Of a stretch of 9,521 nucleotides of DNA, positions 1-6,211 are shown piece by piece. The stretch lies in NCBI GenBank assembly GCA_024275215.1, contig JAJRZO010000121.1, positions 1 through 9,521 on the forward strand. The letters are read 5' to 3'. Source of the stretch: Candidatus Zixiibacteriota bacterium (GTDB lineage: Bacteria; Zixibacteria; MSB-5A5; JAABVY01; JAHJOQ01). The stretch's first letter is position 1. Every line of letters starts with the position of its first letter. The position numbers and the translations under genes were made by a program. The notes beneath the pieces were generated by a model. That model saw only the letters and a list, made by a program, of their open reading frames with translations. It had not been told where the DNA came from and ran no database searches.

Positions 1-42
1 GGCTGAATTCAGACTACTTTGATAGAATTGTCGCATGCGCAA

Positions 43-70
43 AGTATTGATCTCGCGCGATTGATATACT
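43..70. promoter_or_regulatory. Interrupted dyad overlapping the -10, possible operator
   Basis: AGTAT (43-47) and ATACT (66-70) are inverted repeats centred at 56.5, the same centre as the perfect palindrome TCGCGCGA at 53-60. The five positions between each arm and the core do not pair. The right arm overlaps the -10 hexamer TATACT, where a repressor could act. I do not recognise a regulator family, and chance is a real alternative. Confidence 0.2.
62..70 (+). promoter_or_regulatory. Extended -10 promoter candidate for the DUF4159 operon
   Basis: TG-A-TATACT at 62-70 fits the extended -10 pattern TGnTATAAT with one mismatch in the hexamer. Transcription would start near 77, leaving a leader of about 27 nt before the ATG at 104. 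No good -35 lies 17 bp upstream (AAGTAT there), which extended -10 promoters tolerate. If the operon begins further upstream, this would be an internal promoter or a chance match. Confidence 0.4.
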
Positions 71-103
71 GATCTTTTCATGTCTGGAGACGTATAACAA
101 CAT

Positions 104-613
104 ATGATTTATCGCAGTAATAACAGTTGGATCGCAGGGATGATAATTACAATTATTATCGCGATCCCATTTTCAAATCTGTATACGCAGAAAGTGACGA
201 ATCCGAGCAGAGTGACCATAGCACGCCTGAAGTATTTCGGCGGTGGTGACTGGTACTGGGGAAATTCATCGCTGCCCAATCTGATCGAATTCATCAAGCA
301 GAACACAAGGATTCCGATTTCCGATGATGAAGTACGTGTCACGCTGAGCGATGAGCGATTGTACAACTATCCGTTTTTGTATCTGACCGGTCATGGTTCG
401 ATAAAGTTCTCGGATGATGAAGCGCTCAGGCTCAATCGATACCTCACTACCGGAGGATTCCTTCTGGCAAATGATTCGTATGGTCTCAGGGAATCATTCT
501 TTGCCGCGATGAGAAAAGTTTTTCCGGATGTCGATCCTGTCGAGTTGCCGTTCAATCATGGTGTTTTCAATTGTTACTACAATTTCCCGAACGGTCTGCC
601 GAAAATACACTAG
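104..613 (+). CDS. DUF4159 domain exported protein, N-terminal part ending at an in-frame TAG
   Basis: This is the first 169 codons of a DUF4159 (PF13709) protein. Residues 10-27 form a hydrophobic signal or anchor segment after MIYRSNNSW. The domain starts near residue 37 with the family's GGGDWYWG motif (46-53), followed by YLTGHG (93-98) and the LTTGGFLLANDSYG block (114-127), which resemble the class I glutamine-amidotransferase-like fold. I see no catalytic Cys-His-Glu arrangement, so enzyme activity should not be assumed. The final strands are missing because of a TAG at 611-613, though they are encoded in the same frame just downstream, giving a normal-size family member of 231 residues if read through. 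The start is ATG with GGAGA 13 nt upstream, a rather long spacing. The gene heads a compact run with DUF4175 and TPR genes, a set usually linked to envelope functions; its own role is unknown. Recognition of the domain is firm, but whether a functional product is made is not. Confidence 0.8.
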   Translation: MIYRSNNSWIAGMIITIIIAIPFSNLYTQKVTNPSRVTIARLKYFGGGDWYWGNSSLPNLIEFIKQNTRIPISDDEVRVTLSDERLYNYPFLYLTGHGSIKFSDDEALRLNRYLTTGGFLLANDSYGLRESFFAAMRKVFPDVDPVELPFNHGVFNCYYNFPNGLPKIH

Positions 614-799
614 CATGACGGCAAACCGCCGCAGGCGTTCGGTTGGTTCTCAGAAGGACGATTAGTTGTGATATTCGTGTACGAATCCGACATCGGCGAC
701 GGCTGGGAGGATCCGCAGGTTCACAATGATCCGCCGGAGTTGAGGGAACAGGCTCTGAAAATGGGCGTTAATATATTGGTGTGGGCTTTAACGAACTGA
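614..799 (+). pseudogene. C-terminal part of the DUF4159 gene, in frame after the TAG
   Basis: The reading frame of the upstream gene continues without any frameshift for 61 codons after the TAG and stops at TGA 797-799. The peptide begins HDGKPPQAFGWF, then GRLVVIFVYESDIGDGWEDP, and ends MGVNILVWALTN. This is the expected last part of DUF4159: a GRLVV strand, the acidic DIGDGWEDP loop, and the closing N-(I/L)-x-x-(W/Y)-ALTN helix. No good start codon with a ribosome-binding site opens this segment, so it is unlikely to be a separate gene. It still looks like protein under selection, which argues that the break is recent, a sequence error, or suppressed. A single G-to-T change (GAG to TAG) would explain it, since family members often have an acidic or polar residue here (from recall). 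Confidence 0.75.
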
Positions 800-812
800 A
801 AGATAAGTAGTT

Positions 813-3800
813 ATGTCGATCCGCGATGACATTATTTCACTGACTGGAAGACTCAAAAGTCTAAGGCGCTATGTTGTCCTTTGCCGATCGGTGTACGCAA
901 TAGTTCTCATTGCAACCACCCTGCTTGTTTCATTCGCCATTGCTAATCTGCTGCATGCCTTATTCTATCTTGATGTTACAGTCAGAGCAGTCTTTGTCGG
1001 CGCCGTGGTATTGATTCTCCTGTTTCTGATGTTCAAGTACTTGCTCCTTCCCATTCTGTTCAAACCATCGCTGGAAACAATATCGCGCCGTGTCGAGCGC
1101 AAATATCCGGAATTGAAAAACCGCGTCATTGCATCATTGCAGCTTGAACGGAATCTGCATGAGAATCGCGAGAACTATTCGCAGGATATGATCAAAGCGC
1201 TTATTGCGCAAACGAGCGGCATGGTCAATGGTCTCGATCTCAAGTCAAGCCATTCGAATCGGAGACTGATTTCAATGCTGAAGTATTTCGGCGCTGCAAT
1301 CGCTGTGACAGTCCTGCTCGCGTTCTTAACGCCGGGATTGTTCTGGTCATCGCTTCATGTTTTCTCACATCCACTCGAAGAGATCGAACTTCCAAGGACA
1401 TACGAATTGACTGTGTCGCCGGGAAACAAAGAACTTCTCAAATATGATCCGCTGGAACTGGCAGCCGTGGTCAAAGGCGAAAAGCTGCCGGACAAAGCCG
1501 AGATATTCTGGGATAACTCCGGTGAAGGTAACTGGCGATCCGACGAACTCGAAAGAAAGATCATGCCGGAAGCATCATCGGGAATCGGCAATGTACTCGG
1601 AATGAATCCGGATTCTACAGTTTTCACGTACAAGTTCAAGGAAATAAGGCATGATTTTGTCTATTTCGTCAGAGCAGGGCGAGAAAAGTCACCACAGTTC
1701 AAAGTAACTGTTGCTGACAAACCGAGAATCACCGGCCTGAAACTCACATATATGTATCCGAAATATACGAGACTAAAACCGCTCGTGATCGATGAAAATG
1801 ATGGCAACATACAAGCTCTGCGCGGAACCAAAGTCAATATTGAACTGACAGCGAACAAACAGATTGAGCAGGGAGCATTGTTGTTTTCCGATGGAAGCAA
1901 AATAGATTTGAAATGCGACGGCAAAGTATCAAGCGGGACGATCAAAGTTGACAAAGACTTGTCATACCATGCCGAGGTGACCGACCGGTCAGGTTATGGC
2001 AATCCCGATCCTATCGAGTATCGAGTGACTGCTCTGGACGATGCTTATCCTGAAATATATATGGTCAGCCCGAGCGGCAATGTCGATCTCAACGATGATA
2101 TGGCTGTCAGACTCATGGCAAATCTCATTGATGATTTCGGATTCACAAAGCTGACACTCAACTACACAGTTCATTTGACAGCAACAGAGGAATGGAAGAA
2201 CTCTGAGAAGATAGATATTTCAGGATACAAGCCGGAACAGCAGATCGATTATTTCTGGGATCTGGCGAATGTCGGTCTTTTGCCGGGAAGCTGGATCGAG
2301 TACTATCTTGAGGTTTTTGATAATGATTATATTACCGGGCCCAAATCCGCTACCGGGCCGGTGATGGCTGTCAGGCTGCCGACTCTCGGCGAAATATTTA
2401 CTCAGATCGAAAGTTCCAGAGAAGATCAAATCAACGAGTATGTCAAGGCTTTGCAGGAACAGGAAAAGATCGGTGAAGAGTTCAGGGAAATGACTCAGGA
2501 GTTGAGACTGGAAAAAGAACTCGATTGGGAAGACAAGAAAACATTCGAGTCGGTTTCCAATAGACAGGAACAGCTTCTCAACGATTACGATAAACTTGCG
2601 AAGCAGTTCAAGGAAACGAATCAGCAGGCAAAAGAGAATCAGCTCCTGACCCTTCAGATGATTCAAAAGATCGAAGAGCTTCAAAAACTGTTCGAAAAAG
2701 TCGCTACCGATGAAATGAAAGAAGCGATGAAAAAGCTTCAGGAAGCGCTGGACAAAATGGACAAAGAGGCTGTCGAAAAGGCTATGGAGAATTTCGATAT
2801 GTCTCTCGAAGATGTCCTTCAGAATATCGAACGCGCAATCGCCCAGCTCAAACAGCTTCAGGCTGATCAAATGATGCAGGATATGATTCGTCAGGCTGAG
2901 GAAATTCTGAAAAATCAGCAGAATGTCAACAAGCGAACCGAAAAGTCCGACAGAGAGAAACTTTCCGGCCTTGCACCCAAAGAACAACAGAATAAGAATT
3001 CGCTTGAAGACCTGATGAAGAAGTCTGATGAGTTGAAGGAGCTTTTCAAAGAAGCCAAAATGAATAATAGCCCATCCTCGAAAGAATTCTGCAAGGCGGC
3101 AAAGGAATCTGGCGCTGAAAAGGATATGGAGCAGATGATCTCGAATCTCTCCAACAGCGAGAAGCTTGATGCCATGATGTCGGGTGACTCTTCAGAGGAA
3201 AAACTCAAGAAGATGATCGAACAGATGAAAGATGCGCAAATGGCGCTCAGTCAGCAGATGGGCGAAAAGATGGCCAAAGAGATGAGAAAAGCCCTCGATG
3301 ATGTTTTCTATCTTACGGACAAGCAGGAAGAAATGCTTGGCAATGTCGGGCAAAGCCAGATGCAGCCATCTAAACTCAGGAAGCTTGCAGAGGATCAGCG
3401 AGTCCTTCAGTCACAGGCATCAGCACTCAGGCAGAAACTCATCGATATCGCGAAAGAGTCTGTCTTCATGCAGAGTAAGATCAGCGATCTTATGAAGCTA
3501 TGTACTATGGGGATGGACAGGGCGACATTGTCACTGACAGAAATGCACGCTTCGCAGGCGACAGGATCACAGAAGGATGCTATCCAGTCGTTGAATCAGG
3601 CGTCAAGAGTAATAATGGAGTCGATCAACTCGCAGCAGCAGTGCAATTCGTCATGTAATAAACCCAGCCAGAGTATGTTCAAGAAGATGGGAAAGATGTG
3701 CAAGAAACAGAAACGCATCAACCAGCAATCTCAGAATATGTGCAACAACCCGAATAAGCTGGGCAAATCTGACAGAAGCATGATGGAACGACTGGCTGCG

Positions 3801-4208
3801 GAACAGTCCGCAGTGCGTAAATCCATTCAGCAACTTCAGGAGGAGATAGGCGACAGGAAACAGATAAAGGGTCGGTTGGAAAATATGGCTGATGAAATGC
3901 GACGTGTTGTAGAATCTCTCGAACAGGGAAGTTTGAACGATCAGACTCTCGAACGACAAAACAAGATATATCAAAGAATGCTCGATTTCCAGCTTTCGAT
4001 GGAACGACAGGACTACAGCGAGACCAGACGCGCAACCGCTGCCGATCAGATATTGCGTGTCGGCCCCGAATCGCTTGATGCGGCTGCTCAGATCGGTTCC
4101 GAATCTTACGAAAGACGGTTGCAGAAATTCCTTGAAGAAGGCTATCCTCCAGAGTACGAGGAAATCATCAAAGATTATTTCAAGGCTATCATGGAGGTCG
4201 ACCAATAG
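813..4208 (+). CDS. DUF4175 family membrane-anchored coiled-coil protein
   Basis: A very long (1131 aa) protein of the DUF4175 type. The N-terminus has two adjacent membrane helices (about 24-52 and 57-83), a cytoplasmic-looking segment with SRRVERKYPELKNRVIASL (91-109), then a third helix (about 157-180). Residues 190-525 look like two or more beta-sandwich domains, with YPKYTR at 315-320 and an acidic DDFGFTKLTLNY strand at 440-451. From about 525 to 890 the protein is almost entirely charged, Gln/Met-rich coiled coil, and a second helical region covers about 985-1060. The C-terminus carries EEGYPPEYEEIIKDYF, which I recall as conserved in this family. A cysteine cluster (944, 948, 963, 977) lies between the coils. 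Topology suggests a long extracytoplasmic rod on an inner-membrane anchor. The ATG lies 13 nt after the DUF4159 stop, with no strong ribosome-binding site, so translational coupling is likely. Molecular function is unknown; a structural or scaffolding role is inference. Confidence 0.85.
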   Translation: MSIRDDIISLTGRLKSLRRYVVLCRSVYAIVLIATTLLVSFAIANLLHALFYLDVTVRAVFVGAVVLILLFLMFKYLLLPILFKPSLETISRRVERKYPELKNRVIASLQLERNLHENRENYSQDMIKALIAQTSGMVNGLDLKSSHSNRRLISMLKYFGAAIAVTVLLAFLTPGLFWSSLHVFSHPLEEIELPRTYELTVSPGNKELLKYDPLELAAVVKGEKLPDKAEIFWDNSGEGNWRSDELERKIMPEASSGIGNVLGMNPDSTVFTYKFKEIRHDFVYFVRAGREKSPQFKVTVADKPRITGLKLTYMYPKYTRLKPLVIDENDGNIQALRGTKVNIELTANKQIEQGALLFSDGSKIDLKCDGKVSSGTIKVDKDLSYHAEVTDRSGYGNPDPIEYRVTALDDAYPEIYMVSPSGNVDLNDDMAVRLMANLIDDFGFTKLTLNYTVHLTATEEWKNSEKIDISGYKPEQQIDYFWDLANVGLLPGSWIEYYLEVFDNDYITGPKSATGPVMAVRLPTLGEIFTQIESSREDQINEYVKALQEQEKIGEEFREMTQELRLEKELDWEDKKTFESVSNRQEQLLNDYDKLAKQFKETNQQAKENQLLTLQMIQKIEELQKLFEKVATDEMKEAMKKLQEALDKMDKEAVEKAMENFDMSLEDVLQNIERAIAQLKQLQADQMMQDMIRQAEEILKNQQNVNKRTEKSDREKLSGLAPKEQQNKNSLEDLMKKSDELKELFKEAKMNNSPSSKEFCKAAKESGAEKDMEQMISNLSNSEKLDAMMSGDSSEEKLKKMIEQMKDAQMALSQQMGEKMAKEMRKALDDVFYLTDKQEEMLGNVGQSQMQPSKLRKLAEDQRVLQSQASALRQKLIDIAKESVFMQSKISDLMKLCTMGMDRATLSLTEMHASQATGSQKDAIQSLNQASRVIMESINSQQQCNSSCNKPSQSMFKKMGKMCKKQKRINQQSQNMCNNPNKLGKSDRSMMERLAAEQSAVRKSIQQLQEEIGDRKQIKGRLENMADEMRRVVESLEQGSLNDQTLERQNKIYQRMLDFQLSMERQDYSETRRATAADQILRVGPESLDAAAQIGSESYERRLQKFLEEGYPPEYEEIIKDYFKAIMEVDQ

Positions 4209-4228
4209 TACGCTTGAGGCTTTCTAAT

Positions 4229-6091
4229 ATGTTCTTCCGGCAAATTGTAGGTCAAGCGGGCAGGCCGCTTGATCTGCATGGACTTCATGTGACGATGTTT
4301 TTCTTTGCGGCGGCTATTTTCATGCTGATGTTGTTTCCCGGCACACGTGCCTTTGGACAGGCCGAGGCTGAAGCGAGACTGAGACTCGCGCTTCAACAGG
4401 CATCAGGCAGCATGGCGAGGGGTGATATTGACAAGACTCTGGTAATGCTGACCGAGCTTGACAGGGATTACCCTGATAATCTTTCTGTCCTGTCGCTTAT
4501 GAGCAAAGCCTATATTTACATGGAGGATTTCGAGAAGGCCGCAAGTACGATCAAGAGGATGGAAAAAATATCCGGCAAAACTGCCGATGTGCTTCTTCAA
4601 TATGGCGGACTGTATCTCAAGATGGGCAAGCTTTCAGACGCAAAGAAACAGTTCGATATGTGTCTCAGAGATTCGCCGAACAAAACAGCTACGATACATC
4701 GAATATCAGAAGTCTATCGCTCAAGTGGAATGTACGATGAAGCAGTAAAGACTTATCTGGACGGCAGAAAATTACTTGATAACAATATCCTGTTTGCCGA
4801 ACAACTCGGCAGGCTGTACGAGGTCCGGGGAGATTATCCTGCTGCCGCTCGTGAATATTATGTGTTCACTGTTTCCGATACTCTCAATGATGAACGAGGG
4901 CAGAGACTTCTCAGGCGGTTGATCAATTCTGTCGATGATGAGGATGACATTGCGCTCATCAAGGCTGAATTTCTCTCTCTGTCGAAATCCAATCCTTCGG
5001 ACTATATTCCCCGGAAGTATTACGCTGACTTATTGATTCGGGAAAACAATCTCCGCGATGCATACAAAGAGTACAGGGAAATAGATCAACTCCGACATGA
5101 GGAAGGCAGATTTCTTATCTTTTTCGCGAGAAGATGTCTTGAGCGCAAGGAATACTCCCTTGCTGCAGAGGCATGTCGCTTTGTGCTCGACAAGTACCCC
5201 GGCAAGCCGAGTGTGTTTCAGGCGCGGTATGTTCTCTCCGCGGCATTCTCCGGCATGGGACAGGGCGATTCGGCTATCGCTGTCCTGCACAAAATAGCCG
5301 ATGATTCCCCGGATGCGCGAGAAGTGATCGAGGCGCGGTTCGCTATCGGAAGGCTCTATCTCGAGAGTATGTACGAACCTGATTCCGCGCTTGTCTATTT
5401 TAGTGGCGTCACTGACGATCCGAGAACGACAGTATGGCATCATTTGTCGCTGATGTGGATGGGTGACTGCTACGCTTTCAAGGATGATTTCAAAATGGCT
5501 GACAGCTTGTATGGACTTGTTAAGACTGACAGACTTGCTGAAGACGACAGGGAACGGTTGACCTGGAAACAGGCTCAGTCGAAATTCTATTCGCATGACT
5601 ATGATATGGCAAAAAAGCTCTATGCCAGGCTTACTGTACGGTTCCGCAAGGGACTCTATGTCAATGACTGCCTCCGCAAGATGCTCATGATTGATGAAAA
5701 TACAGGCTTTGACAGGATCGACCTCGATACCTATGCTGATGCCGAGCACATGTTCGAGACAGCGAGATATGATTCCGCCGCCACGCTGTTAAGTGGTTTG
5801 TCATCGAAAGAGGGAGCGTTGCTTGCCGATCTGGCAACATTCAAACTCGGCGAACTGCAATTGTTGCTTGGTGATTCTTTGCCGGCTCAAAGTACATTCC
5901 AGAGAATCCTCGATGATTTCCCCGATAGTTTTTACAGAGCGGAGTCATTGAATTATATTGCGGATATTCAGTTTGAAAATGGTTTTCTTGCAGAATCTGA
6001 AAAAAACTATCGCAGACTTCTGACCGAATTTGACAATTTGATCCTGCAGGAACACGCGAGGAAGAGATTGAAAGAGATGGAAGCATTGTAG
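4229..6091 (+). CDS. Exported tetratricopeptide-repeat (TPR) protein
   Basis: A 620-residue alpha-helical repeat protein (numbering from ATG 4229). A hydrophobic segment (about 23-36, FFFAAAIFMLMLF) followed by TRAFGQA (39-45) looks like a signal peptide with cleavage near 44-45, so the product should be periplasmic or outer-membrane facing. TPR-like helix pairs recur at about 84-114, 118-150, 153-184, 187-215, 259-290, 295-325, 328-357, 365-395, 533-566 and 571-604. The last two, with DDFPDS and a closing EHARKRLKEM, resemble the TPR_6 units of CpoB/YbgF and BamD-like proteins. TPRs bind partner proteins, so a scaffold for the DUF4175 rod is a reasonable inference. Three starts compete: TTG 4214 (GGAGGT 15 nt upstream), ATG 4229 (GAGG 9 nt upstream, preferred) and ATG 4295 (shortest signal peptide, weak ribosome-binding site). 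The gene follows DUF4175 by 20 bp. The stop is TAG, with a TGA 6 codons beyond. Confidence 0.85.
   Translation: MFFRQIVGQAGRPLDLHGLHVTMFFFAAAIFMLMLFPGTRAFGQAEAEARLRLALQQASGSMARGDIDKTLVMLTELDRDYPDNLSVLSLMSKAYIYMEDFEKAASTIKRMEKISGKTADVLLQYGGLYLKMGKLSDAKKQFDMCLRDSPNKTATIHRISEVYRSSGMYDEAVKTYLDGRKLLDNNILFAEQLGRLYEVRGDYPAAAREYYVFTVSDTLNDERGQRLLRRLINSVDDEDDIALIKAEFLSLSKSNPSDYIPRKYYADLLIRENNLRDAYKEYREIDQLRHEEGRFLIFFARRCLERKEYSLAAEACRFVLDKYPGKPSVFQARYVLSAAFSGMGQGDSAIAVLHKIADDSPDAREVIEARFAIGRLYLESMYEPDSALVYFSGVTDDPRTTVWHHLSLMWMGDCYAFKDDFKMADSLYGLVKTDRLAEDDRERLTWKQAQSKFYSHDYDMAKKLYARLTVRFRKGLYVNDCLRKMLMIDENTGFDRIDLDTYADAEHMFETARYDSAATLLSGLSSKEGALLADLATFKLGELQLLLGDSLPAQSTFQRILDDFPDSFYRAESLNYIADIQFENGFLAESEKNYRRLLTEFDNLILQEHARKRLKEMEAL
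4246..4278 (+). promoter_or_regulatory. Strong RNA hairpin at the DUF4175/TPR junction
   Basis: The arms 4246-4259 and 4265-4278 pair over 14 bp with a 5-nt loop (GCAGG). The inner 8 bp are perfect (TCAAGCGG with CCGCTTGA), and the outer part has two G-U wobbles (4251-4273, 4248-4276). No T-run follows, so it is not a standard intrinsic terminator. It lies inside the coding region if the TPR gene starts at 4214 or 4229, but in an 86-bp intercistronic gap if it starts at 4295. Possible roles are an mRNA stability or processing element that sets the ratio of the two proteins, or a translation-control fold. Confidence 0.5.
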
Positions 6092-6150
6092 GTGTGCTGT
6101 TCGACTTATTGAGGTTTTGTTAGTACGACTCAATGATCGCCGATTTCATC

Positions 6151-6179
6151 TTGACATACATCTGACCTGTATCTATTCT
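6151..6179 (+). promoter_or_regulatory. Sigma-70 promoter for the dockerin-repeat protein gene
   Basis: TTGACA (6151-6156) is a perfect -35 hexamer, followed after exactly 17 bp by TATTCT (6174-6179), a 4-of-6 match to TATAAT that keeps the key T-A and final T. Transcription would begin near 6186, about 26 nt before the ATG at 6212. It lies in the 120-bp gap after the TPR gene, which otherwise holds only a weak unpaired-looking ATTGAG/CTCAAT inverted repeat (6108-6113, 6129-6134). A small inverted repeat, ATACA-7-TGTAT (6156-6160, 6168-6172), falls in the spacer and could be an operator, though the arms are only 5 bp. Confidence 0.6.
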
Positions 6180-6211
6180 GCTATGAGGATGTATCCCACA
6201 AGGGACAACTG

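Larger units (their letters stand above)
1..103. other. Leader before the DUF4159 gene; no supported gene
   Basis: I see no gene I can support here. All three + frames close quickly: TGA at 4-6, a tandem TGA-TAG at 20-25, and TGA at 48-50. Any of these could be the end of an upstream gene cut by the window edge, and nothing lets me choose. The stretch also holds an 8-bp palindrome (TCGCGCGA, 53-60), an extended -10 element and a GGAGA ribosome-binding candidate at 86-90. Confidence 0.5.

Noticed and set aside
614..799. Frameshift as the cause of the broken DUF4159 gene
   Set aside because: The downstream segment is in exactly the same frame as the upstream one (183 bases from 614 to 796, a multiple of three), so the break is a stop codon only.
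2220..2987. 255-codon open frame on the - strand
   Set aside because: It lies wholly inside the coiled-coil part of the DUF4175 gene. Its product is a monotonous Leu/Phe-rich string produced by reading Lys/Glu/Gln codons backwards. No start signal or family is recognisable.
3651..4205. 184-codon open frame on the - strand
   Set aside because: A reverse shadow of the DUF4175 C-terminus, where the + strand encodes the recognised family ending. It has no ribosome-binding site or known motif.
4206..4217. TAG then TGA three codons later at the DUF4175 end, as a sign that TAG is a sense codon throughout
   Set aside because: The protein already ends at the expected family C-terminus before the TAG. 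Long frames here contain no other internal TAG, so reassignment of the code is not supported.
5030..5749. 239-codon open frame on the - strand
   Set aside because: It is antisense to well-formed TPR units, and the translated sequence has no recognisable domain or signal.
6108..6134. ATTGAG/CTCAAT inverted repeat as terminator of the TPR operon
   Set aside because: The stem is only 6 bp, the loop is 15 nt, and no T-run follows, so it does not meet the pattern of an intrinsic terminator.
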